From Linnemannia elongata (Eukaryota; Mortierellomycota; Mortierellomycetes; Mortierellales; Mortierellaceae): a stretch of 64,000 bases of DNA. The DNA is taken from the NCBI GenBank assembly GCA_036320915.1, contig JAXBDG010000004.1:186001-250000 (forward strand). Reading direction: 5' to 3'. The notes under the pieces were generated by a model that ran no database searches, was not told the DNA's origin, and saw only the letters and a list, made by a program, of their open reading frames with translations. A program made the position numbers and the translations under genes. Shown here in pieces: positions 33,370 through 42,831 of the stretch. Every line of letters begins with the position of its first letter. Position 1 is the first letter of the stretch.

Positions 33370-34542
33370 TCAAATTCGCTTTGAAGATTCGACGCCAAAA
33401 ATTCTCACAGTTGAGTTGGTCTTGAGTGCCTCAGACAACGCCTCAGCTCCATCGGATCCGATCCAGTTGCGCGCAATGAGCAACATGGCCAGAGTCGAGT
33501 TAATCCTGAGGGCTTCAGACAGCGCCTGAGCTCCGTAGGATCTGATCGAGCAGCGGTTTAAGTTCAAAGTAGTCAGAGTCAAGTTGGTCTTGAGAGCCTC
33601 AGACAGCGCCTTAGCTCCGCTGGGTCCGATCGCGTTGTCCCACAAGGTCAAAGTGGTCAGAGCCGAGTTGGTCTTGAGTGCCTCAGACAGCGCCTCAGCT
33701 CCATCGGGTCCGATCGAGTTGTGTCTCAAGTTCAGAGTGGTCAGAGCCAAGTTGGTCTTGAGTGCCTCAGACAGCGCCTGAGCACCGTAGTCTTCGATCG
33801 GGCTGTGGTACAAGTGCAAAGTGGTCAGAGTCGCGTTGGTCTTGAGTGCCTTAGACAGCGCCTCGGCTCCGCTGGGTCCGATCGACTTGTCCCACAAGGT
33901 CAAAGTGGTCAGAGCCGAGTTAGTCTTGAGTGCCTCAGACAGCACCTGAGCACCGTTGTCTCCAATCGAGTTTTCGTACAAGTGCAAAGTGGTCAGAGTC
34001 GCGTTGGTCTTGAGTGCCTCAGACAATGCATGAGCTCCGTTGTCTCCGATCGAGCAGCCCTCCAAAGTCAAAGTGATCAAAGTCGAGTTGGTTTTGAGTG
34101 CTCCAGACAGTGCCTGAGTTCCATCGTCGTCGTCAAATGAGGTCTTCGACAATATCAAAGTGGTTAAAGTTGAGCTTGTCTTCAGTACCTCGGACAGCGC
34201 CTGAGCTACGTCATCTTTGATCGAGCTGTAGCACAAGTTCCAGTCCAAGGTGGTTAGGGTCGAGTTAGCCATTACGCTAGAAATTACTTTGCTTCGTGCA
34301 GGCAGTCGTCGTTTATATTCAGGCTCCCGAATCACCAGGCGGTGTATGAGGTGCTTGTTTCTCTCAACAGATTCCAAGCTGGCGCCATTTTCTGACAATA
34401 TGACAGATTTGTAGAGTAACGGTGTAAATGAGTCGTTCCAGTCCTGACTCACTCGCGCACAGGACGCGAGGCCGTTCAGGTCAAGATTGTGGGCAATTAT
34501 TGAGCGAATCTCATGTAGGTCGAGGGGATGAGTGTGAGACAT
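33370..34542 (-). CDS. F-box/leucine-rich-repeat protein with ten ribonuclease-inhibitor-type repeats
   Basis: An intronless gene for 390 aa from ATG 34542 (M-S-H-T-H-P-L-D-L-H-E-I). Residues 5-50 form an F-box-like domain (DLHEIRSIIAHNL...CARVSQDWNDSFTPLL) that would link to SKP1 in an SCF ubiquitin ligase. From about residue 90, ten 28-residue repeats follow with the pattern ALKTN-x-x-LTTL-x-L-x-x-x-x-IG-x-x-GA-x-ALSE, plus a truncated eleventh. Such repeats form a horseshoe that would bind the substrate. An in-frame ATG at 34602 would add a 20-residue hydrophobic segment; I treat it as leader, but a membrane-anchored form cannot be excluded. Targets are unknown. Codon use is even across repeats, with DNA identity suggesting recent homogenisation. 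Confidence 0.88.
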   Translation of the reverse strand: MSHTHPLDLHEIRSIIAHNLDLNGLASCARVSQDWNDSFTPLLYKSVILSENGASLESVERNKHLIHRLVIREPEYKRRLPARSKVISSVMANSTLTTLDWNLCYSSIKDDVAQALSEVLKTSSTLTTLILSKTSFDDDDGTQALSGALKTNSTLITLTLEGCSIGDNGAHALSEALKTNATLTTLHLYENSIGDNGAQVLSEALKTNSALTTLTLWDKSIGPSGAEALSKALKTNATLTTLHLYHSPIEDYGAQALSEALKTNLALTTLNLRHNSIGPDGAEALSEALKTNSALTTLTLWDNAIGPSGAKALSEALKTNLTLTTLNLNRCSIRSYGAQALSEALRINSTLAMLLIARNWIGSDGAEALSEALKTNSTVRIFGVESSKRI

Positions 34543-35305
34543 CTTGGACACAAAGATGAAAAGTGTGACAAGCACTACGAGGATGATGATTAAGATGGTC
34601 AAATGGGATTACTAGAAGATGCGATAACGAATGAAGAGTGATGAAAAGGATAAAGGAACGAAATGTTGAACGGCGGGCAATAGTGAAATGAATTTCCCCC
34701 CCTCCCCCCCGTCAACATAGGGGCTATTTACTTTAATTCCACTCGCCGTAGTTAGCTAGACGTAAATGCTGCACTAGTAGAAATAGGGTGGCATGGTGGG
34801 TCTTTTGCACTTTACCTTTTCAAAGAACACCGCCGCGTTAGCTAACTCGACTACTTTCAGTGAGAGCAAGTGTTAGGTGTCTAAGAAAGTAACTGGGAGT
34901 GCAACGATCGCTCCTACACCGCTGAACCCCCCTGATTCCATAACACTACCAATAAAAAATTCCACTCACGCGCCGTTTTTTGCCCTCCTTTGTTGGAGTT
35001 GTCCTTGTTTGTACTATCATGTCACAGGCAACAGGCAAGTTTTCTTCGGTGGGCACAAAATGAGTTCGTCGTTTGATCTCATCTTGCAAATCAAGCGCAA
35101 ATCATAAACAGCTCTTAACCCAGGTCTCCATCCTTGCTCCAAAGTGTGACTTTTTCAACGGAACAAGCATTCTCCCTACTTGCCTCACCCGATATGTGCC
35201 AGCAAAGTCTATAGCATAGAACTTTCAATTTCATAACGTTTATGTGATTGAGATATGCTTTTTCGCATCTTCTGTGTGTCGATGTATAGGTCAAGTTACC
35301 CAGAA
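34543..35305. other. Intergenic region, F-box/LRR promoter and flank of transposase relic
   Basis: C-runs near 34697-34710 lie in the upstream region of the F-box gene. Between 34870 and 35300 short open frames may include further decayed transposon sequence, but no motif supports this. Confidence 0.35.
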
Positions 35306-35792
35306 GAAAACCATTGCTGCCGTGGTCTGGCACGGCGCAGCAGGAACAGCGGTAGGGTCAAGAATCAAAGCATACGCCAAACGAGGAAGGTCAACACCGC
35401 AAACATGGACCAGCTGCCCACACGTACGAGAACCGCGTCAGTCGGGTATGCAACTGTTACTTCGTTCCAGTATCCTTGTCTCACGCTTCTCGGCTCAAAG
35501 ATAAAACACTAAAACCATTCGTTTAAACGGGTCTGTTGACTGAAAGAACCCCCTTTGCCCTCGGAGACACACTGGGCGAGGGTCAATGGGACGAGATGCC
35601 AACGCCGCCAACAATATCACGATATCTGGTGCCTCGATCCTCCTCTCCGCCGACCACAAAGCCCTTCCACCTTACCGTCCCTTCGCTCTTCCCCCAACTA
35701 TGACCGCCTACGTTACAAACCTGGATAAAAAAATAACTCCAGTCCAAGGCTACCCTGTGCTTGATGCGCCGAGGGGCTGTCATTTTAGATAG
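35306..35792 (+). pseudogene. Decayed C-terminal part of a TnpB/Fanzor-like (RuvC-type) transposase
   Basis: Two in-frame fragments interrupted by frameshifts and stops are visible. The first, from 35306, reads TIAAVVWHGAAGTAVGSRIK and ends AYAKRG. The second, from about 35586, reads GRDANAANNITISGASILL, then SADHKALPPYRP, ending at 35792. The RDANAANNI motif matches the terminal RuvC aspartate motif (R-D-x-N-A-A-x-N) that follows the zinc ribbon in TnpB, IS605 OrfB and Fanzor proteins. Zinc-ribbon cysteines are not intact in one frame between the two pieces. Family placement is by motif memory only; another RuvC-fold transposase is possible. Confidence 0.45.
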
Positions 35793-38700
35793 AGCATCTG
35801 TTATTCTGTAGAATTGTACTCCAATTGCGACTGCGATAAGCTACATGGCATAGATCATGACTTTTTCTTACACTTGTTTTCCCCCACTTCTCTTTTACTC
35901 TGTCTCTCATTCTGACTCTGTCTATCTCTCTTCTTTCATATGCATACCATGCAGGAACACAAATTAAATACCTTCTTGTACTGTTGAGACCAGAAATGAA
36001 CAACTAATGAAGGCACATGGGAGAGATGAAGATGAAAGGGGGAAGAACGGAGTGATAGTAGGGTGGACTGAGAACAAGTATATGCAATATATGCACAAGT
36101 CTTCTGGTTTTCTAGGACACGGTTAATTAGGCGCGCATACGATATGTATCGGTGAAGAGTGAATGATAGTTGATCGAGAAAAAAAAATAGGAGAGGGATG
36201 GAATCACATCGACCACAGACTGAGACGAAGAAAGCAACGACTGATTTGATGGCACATATTCGTTGAGATGGTGGAAGGGGTCGGGAGTAACATATAATGA
36301 ACAAGAGAGTGACTAAAATTGCTAGAAGTCAGGCTAGGAGAGAAACAGGTCATTCGTCCACTACTTTGCGTTTTGTTGGAAACTAGCAGGGTACTCGAAA
36401 GACATATGGTGGAGGGGGTCTCTGTCAGATGCCAATCGCCGTCTTATTTTAGAAGGTCGCTGACGGACCTGTTCATCAAGAGCGATTAGCAAAGAGGTGA
36501 AAGAGCTGACGAATATTAAAGTGCACAAGATCAGAACGTAGTCGGAAACCAGGGGTCGCCGGTATGATGAGCGGCCTGTTATTGGTTAGTTGGTCAAGAG
36601 TATACCTCTTTATCGGTAGTCAGTAGGGCAAGATTTGAAGAACAAAAAGGGAGTTGTTTGCGATCCGATGGCCGTTTTGTTTGCTACGGGAGTCTAATAA
36701 GTTTGTCTTTAATTTTTTTTTACAGCTCAGTTTCTAAGGTTAGAGAAAAACTCCTCTTTGTTTTTGTCCACCTGGTTCCTGTCCGTCCAATTGAATAAAT
36801 GCGTTCAAGGCGACCGGGCGACCCGATCAGATGAATAAAATGAGCAAATCCGCAAACCAAGAGACTAATTGCTGGTGATAGACAAGGAGAGGGAAAAACA
36901 AAAGGGGGCATGAAAAAAAGACGGGCTAGTGAACCGGGATCCAGATATCTACCAAACGCGAGGTACCTTTTTTTTTTTGCCAATCTGCCTAGATAGAGGA
37001 ACCAGCATGGCGCATCACCAGCAATCAGGAGGAGACTAGTGAAAAGAACAGCTGTTTGCATCCCATGACAAGTTGAGGTATTTGTCGTTGGTACGCGTAG
37101 AGCATTCCATGAGCCGTCGAAGGCGACAAGGAGTGAAAGAGCGAGTGAGTGATCGCGTAAAAAATGAAAGGAAGTGAGCCATCGTTGAGAGTGGGCATGG
37201 AGCAGAGAGTCGGGTGCCAGGAGCAGGATAAAGAAAAGGGAGGGCGCAAACTTAAGAAGAGAGACTTGTGCAAAGCTGTTGTTAAGGCCTGGCAAAGGTG
37301 AATATATTCTCCGGTTATGCACCCCTGCCTTTTGTATTTCGCTCACTCTCCGACTGGCAAGGCCTCCTCCACACCTTGGACAAAACATTGGCGGCTAAAA
37401 ACAGCCCGTGCCTCTTTTCACTTTCTCTACTCTTGCGGGATATTTTTCTGTCTTGTTCATGTACCTCCCACAAGATAGTCATTGCCCTCACTATGATAAT
37501 CATTCCTCTTTTTTTATGCAATTCCGGGTCGGTCGCGAAAAAAAGAGAAAATTAAGAAACAGAAACACGCTGTTCTGATTAGCTGTACAAAGACGTAGGG
37601 CCAACCGAGGATATCCAGGAGAATATTTCCCCTCTATCCTCCTTTCCGTTAGTGTGTCCATCGACAGCATGCAGTGCGAAGCGAAATGGTTGGGGGATGC
37701 TGCATGAAATGAGAAACGGAGGTCCAAATTTACTGTGCTGCTCTCAAGCATAGGCACCTTGACCATCATCCAACCTAGAGAGAGTGTGTCTACTTTTTTT
37801 ATGTTCCGAAGTGCAAATGAGCAAAGTAGGAGTAGGGTTGAGAAGTAAAGTTAGGAGAGTGAGAGGCGAGGGACGGACACAGCGCATAATAACCGGTTGG
37901 GCACAGGTCTGGCTGTATTTCAATGGGCGAAAAAGCAGTTGATGGCACATGCACAGGATACAAGGAGCGAACAAAAAGAATGGGACTAAAACGCTCATGT
38001 ACAACAGGATGAGCCAGGGGGGATCCATTTCTAGTTAGTGCGGATAGTAGTTGGAGACGAAGGTGGCACGCCTACCTCTACTTCACGGACCAAAGCGACA
38101 GAAACCCTCTTTGCAGCTGCAGTGGTTACAAAGGTCAAAAACAAAGAAGGAAGGTGAAGGGGATGGAGTTTCCTGCACCAGAAGAAGACAATTTATGTGA
38201 GTGCAGCCAAGAAATGCAAGGAACGATTAAGTGGACGCTCGTGCTTGTGTTCTTTTCTCCAATCATTTCCTCCTATACTTTGTAACATGCCTCATGCATT
38301 AGCCCTCGTTCAATTTTCTTTCATTCTTTCATTCCATCATGGCTCGTGTTAATGCGCAACGGTTGATATACACACCAATGCCAATGTCACACAAAATGAT
38401 ATTGTTATAAAAATAGAGAACGTTCGTCGCCAATCTCTCTTTTGTGTTAAGTATGAACAAGGGGCAGCTTGGATCCAATGGATCCAAGATGGAATTTTTA
38501 TTCTATTGAAAAGAGGGGTGAGTGTAGAGAGACATCCTTGAATGAATTAAGACGGTTGAAGACGGGTAGGAGGAGAGGAGACTTCTGACCCGAGCGTCGC
38601 AGGAAAAATAAACTGGCGCCCAGCAATGTGAAATTTTTTGAGTGGTTGTGCTCTCAACATCTCAGTTCCCCTTGAACAGTTTAGGGGGAGGGCAAGAGGG

Positions 38701-40266
38701 CTTTACCACAGTGGAGGTATCCAACTGGACATTACATACTTCAGAGTTTGAAATGATGCTGCCTCTCTGTCTTTAAGGATCATGCCATCCTAACATTCAC
38801 TTCGTTTTTCCTTTCCTCGTCTCAGTGGTGCAAGGTTTGGGGAAAATGGTGTATTGGAGGGTACATGGTGAGAATACATGCGTGCCATTAAGTGAGAGGA
38901 AATTTCGACTTTTTCATGGTTTCTTTCTTGCATGCGTATCTTCAACATTGTGTGTACAAGAAGGACTGGTGGCGCTTTTCTTTTTCTTTTTCTTCATATG
39001 AACATGCAGAACAATATTGTGTGGTACCTTTTCTTCTTTACAGACATGAGGGATGGAAGGAACACAAGGAGAAAGGATGGAAGACAAGAAGATACCTTGC
39101 GGGTATGTGGTACGTGAAAGCTGGACTGACCTTGCGCACATGTGGTGGGTAGGAATGTTGCCCGCTCTTCGCATTCCAAGGCTGAAGACTTTCTCGATCG
39201 CCACTCCTTGAGAGGTATCGGTTTGTTTGCTGGATAGTTGACATTTTTCAAAGGATAGTTGACAAGGACGTCTTCACAAGGTAGAGTATCTTCTTAGTTA
39301 CCACCATCCATTGTGTCATTTCCTGATAACCTGCCCAAACGAGTTAATTAGCTGATGAAGGCATTTTAGTCGAGATCGATTGGTTGATTGACTATCATTA
39401 TCCTTGTGCCTGAATTTTCAAGGTGACCAGGCTTAATGACAACGGCTAGCTCAAAAACGACGTTGTTGTTGTTGCTATTGTCTCCCACTTCCTCGTCACT
39501 TCAATAAGAATCAGAGTGGGTATGAATTGGGAGTAAGCGTCATTGGTGTTGCGCCATCCCACCCGGAGGAAATGGCAACTGCATCAACAAACAAAACGTC
39601 TCACCCACTGAAAAAGAGCTCTCAGTGTCAAGAGGAAGGAGACCGTATGTGTGTGTTGGTTCGTTCGAAAGGAGAGGAAGAGGGACGCGTCTGTTGCTGA
39701 CGATATTCATATGGCTGCCCGTCTGTCGCAGAGTGCCGAGTGAAAATAAAAAAAAATAAAAAAAAAGGTACGAAGGGCTGAGTATCTGTTCATATCAACC
39801 CAATTGCACGACACTCCTTTGACACTCCCTCGAGTCCCTCCTCCCCCATTCCTCCAAGACAGAGGGAGAGCGTGATTATTTGGCGGGCTCACTCCCTGCG
39901 TCGGATTCAGGTTTATGCATATCTCGAGGATTTTACTCGTGCACTCTGCTCATTCCACTGCTGTCCTCTCTTCCTTCAGTAGACAAACCTTTTTATTTTA
40001 CTCGTATCGGGGAAGCGAGGATCCTGAAGAGAGCGGTTGGCAGGAGCGTCTGTTATTTGTGTGTCTGTCCGTTCACATTACAGACACGCACACCTTTGAA
40101 TAGGAGCTCCTCTTTGCTGTTCTTTACAAAACTGGCTGTACCTTCTTTTTCTCTTGTATATTGACTCTATTTCTGTCTGCCTTCGTGCCTGTGTTCTTGT
40201 TTGTTGACATGAGTGTTTTCCATTGTTTACACGAAGAACCGAACAACCATCCATATTTGAAACGAG
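35793..40266. other. Long intergenic region without a supported gene
   Basis: About 4.5 kb with no recognisable coding sequence on either strand. The largest frame (36720-37388, minus) lacks family motifs and coding bias. A GGATAGTTGACA direct repeat occurs near 39230-39262. The region could hold non-coding transcripts or regulatory DNA; nothing in the sequence shows it. Confidence 0.45.
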
Positions 40267-40274
40267 TATAAAAG
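40267..40274 (+). promoter_or_regulatory. TATA box (TATAAAAG) of the secreted-protein gene
   Basis: TATAAAAG lies 233 bases before the start codon at 40508 and is followed by a CT-rich leader rich in CACCAC/CCTCC motifs, the look of a highly expressed gene here. Confidence 0.65.
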
Positions 40275-40507
40275 CACTGGCATGCCCACAACTTTTCTTT
40301 TCTTCACTTCACCAGTCCTCAACAACTTCTTCACCACTCAACCCCACTACAACAACTACCTAGTTGTCCCCTTCCCAATCGCCACACACACTTTGGCCGT
40401 CTAGATAATACATCTACCCCTCTTACTTCCCACCCCCTTACCTTTCCCTCTCCTCCCTCCACCCTTCACCACTCCCCTCTCTCCACCAATCAACCAAAAC
40501 ATCCAAA

Positions 40508-41418
40508 ATGAGATCCACCGCCACCTTCTTTGCCCTGTTCTTGGCCTTGTTCGCCATCTCCTGCAATGCCGCTGCCATCGGTTACCGCTCCCCCAACGCC
40601 GAGCTCGAGCTCGAGGTCGAGAAGTCGACCAGCTTTGAGATCGAGAAGCGCGGTCTCCCTATCCCCCAGGCTGCTTTCGATGCCACTGTTGATCTGTTGG
40701 TCAAGGACCACACCCAGATTGTTGTCAAGGCCTTTGCTGATGTCTGCACCGACGCTGATGTTTCCGCTGCCATCTCTACCTCTTTGAACGTTCAAGTCAG
40801 GTAAGAACCAAAGAATTTGGTGGCGCGCTTTCAGTCCTCTCATTCTTTCTCATTCTTACACTCCCTTGTGCACCATCCATCCCTTCAACTCAATTGCTCA
40901 CCCGTCATCCTTGTAACTACCTATTTATCCCTCATAGCGGACTGATCAACGCTGACTTCGGTTTGGGTACCAAGTTGTCCGGCGCTCTTAAGGCCTCCGT
41001 CAAGGCTGCTGTCAAGGCCGAGGTTGATGCTGAGGTCAAGGCCGAGTTCACTGCCAACCTCAAGGTTAACATTGGAAACATCATCACCAAGGTCTGCCCC
41101 GCCCATGACGCCGCTTGCATCAACCTTCAGGCCAAGAAGATTGTCTCCGAGGCTGCCAAGTTGACCGTCAAGGCCTCTGCCAAGATCCAGGCCAAGATCC
41201 AGGCTTCTCTCTCTGCCAAGATCAAGGCCGCTATTGATTTGCAGGTCAAGAAGTTCTCGGTCAACTTGTTGTTGATCAAGATTAATGTTACTGGTGAGGT
41301 TAAGGTTGCTGAGTCCGTTGCTGCCAAGTTCAAGGCTGCTGCCGGTATCTGCGCCTCGGCTGCTACCCAGATCCAGGCTAAGGAGGTCATTGCCATCAAG
41401 GCCATCTGCTCCGTTTAA
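40508..41418 (+). CDS. Secreted Ala/Lys-rich protein with Kex2-like propeptide site
   Basis: Two exons (40508-40800 and 40938-41418, intron GTAAGA..TAG) encode 257 aa. Residues 1-21 are a clear signal peptide (M-R-S-T-A-T-F-F-A-L-F-L-A-L-F-A). A short acidic propeptide ends in the dibasic E-K-R at about 46-48, followed by GLPIPQ, a typical Kex2-type cleavage point. The mature part is rich in Ala, Lys and Val with repeated KA-x-VKAEV patterns, probably helical, and has about five cysteines (V-C-T-D, V-C-P-A-H-D-A-A-C, I-C-A-S, A-I-C-S-V) that may form disulfides. I do not recognise the family. Strong codon bias and a TATA box suggest high expression. An effector, wall or storage role is possible but unproven. 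Confidence 0.85.
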
Positions 41419-41470
41419 AAGGAGTAGTTTCTTTTCCTCTCCCCTCACTCCCTTCCTCCCTCCACCTCTA

Positions 41471-41840
41471 GTTACGCGTCAACCAATCATTGCCTTCTAG
41501 AAGTATTAGAACCAGCGCTTTTTTACATTTTTTTTATTATCTACTCAACATCTAAATAAAACCCCTCATCAGTAATATCTCATTGCCTTCACACCTGTTA
41601 CGCGCCAGTCAACCATCACCCTTTTCTAGGATTATCAGAACTGCCACCTCATACTTTTTTTTTTTTACTATTCTTCAACCTGAATACAGCCACCTGTCTG
41701 TAATCTGCCTTAACCTCAACTACGCGTCAATCAACTATCTCTTTGTAAACATCACTCTCACACATCTTTTTATTTTTTGTTCACTCACCACCTCGAACAA
41801 AAAAAGCCTCCTTGTTATATCATTCTGCTTCATTCCATTG
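41471..41840. repeat. Three degenerate ~124-bp tandem repeats in the 3' flank
   Basis: Units begin at 41471, 41597 and 41719, each opening with a TTACGCG/CTACGCG core followed by YCAAYCA, then a T-rich run and a CTCAACAT/TTCAACCT-like segment. Spacing is 126 and 122 bases. The array starts about 50 bases after the secreted-protein stop codon and so may lie in its 3' untranslated region. Confidence 0.65.
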
Positions 41841-42831
41841 ATGTCATACCAGTTAACCGGACGAATGCTGCACCTTTTACCCCTACCTAGGGGTGGACCC
41901 TTTTGCATTGAGCAATAGATGAAACAATGAAAAATGGCTGTGCGTCAGAGAAGTAGTGATTTGATCAAAAATGAAATATCAGCTATTATTATCTGATTGG
42001 ACAATGGAGAGGGAGAGAGAGACAGTTTGAGTTTCCGATCGATCAACTCCAGAGCTGACTAAAACCCTAGAAAGAGGGGATGGGATGCTGCTAGGGACCA
42101 TCAGAGGATGGATGCAACGGAGTCTACTGAAAAGAACAGATGATGAGTTACCAGGTTGGCTATATCTCTCTCTCTCTTCCAAGGTGTGAATGTGGATGTG
42201 AAGAGTGAGCCGGCGATTGTTTGTTTTCTGTGTAATTTTGCAGTTGCTCGCTCAGCATGTGCTCATATAAAAAACAAACCAGTATTCCATGTTTCCTTTC
42301 GGGCCCAAGTCCTCATGATAACCAGTGAGCCCTCTCCTCAGAAGTCTGTTGCCAAGCCGAACGTGCTGAGCCAGTGAAGGAAAGAAGGAGGAAGTGGTAT
42401 CTAAAAAGAACACTAGCTGGACTATGAGAAGGAGACGAGATAAACAATCAAAGAAACAAACAGCCTTCCCTTTTTTCTTTACGTCCTCTGCTATTTTCAC
42501 TCTTTCTCTCTCTCCCTCTCATCACTCTCCATTCATCATCCCTTCATCGCCCTCTCATTCTATTTTCTATTCTCTCCCTCTCTCCCTCCCTCTCTCTCTA
42601 TACCCTTCTCACTCTTCCTCCCACGTCCCTTCATACACTCCTCCACAACTCATTCTCAACTCAACACCCGGCACCCGGCACCCGGCAACCCGACTATTCT
42701 TTTAACTACCCCGACTCACAACCCTCTCCTACACCCACAACTCAACCCAACTCCCTCAATCTTCTCCCCTTTCTCTTCTCTTTCCCGTACGACCATACCA
42801 ACAACAACGACAGCAAACGGCAGCATAAAAA
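41841..42831. other. Intergenic region and CT-rich leader of the membrane protein gene
   Basis: From about 42480 the plus strand is nearly pure pyrimidine with short CACCCGGCACC repeats near 42664-42686. This is probable promoter and leader of the gene starting at 42832. No other gene is seen. Confidence 0.5.

Noticed and set aside
36720..37388. 222-codon minus-strand frame
   Set aside because: No motif, signal or splice structure was seen, and the composition resembles the translated intergenic background.
40490..41448. Minus-strand frames of 117 and 175 codons
   Set aside because: They are antisense to the secreted-protein exons; the plus strand has a signal peptide, intron and TATA box.
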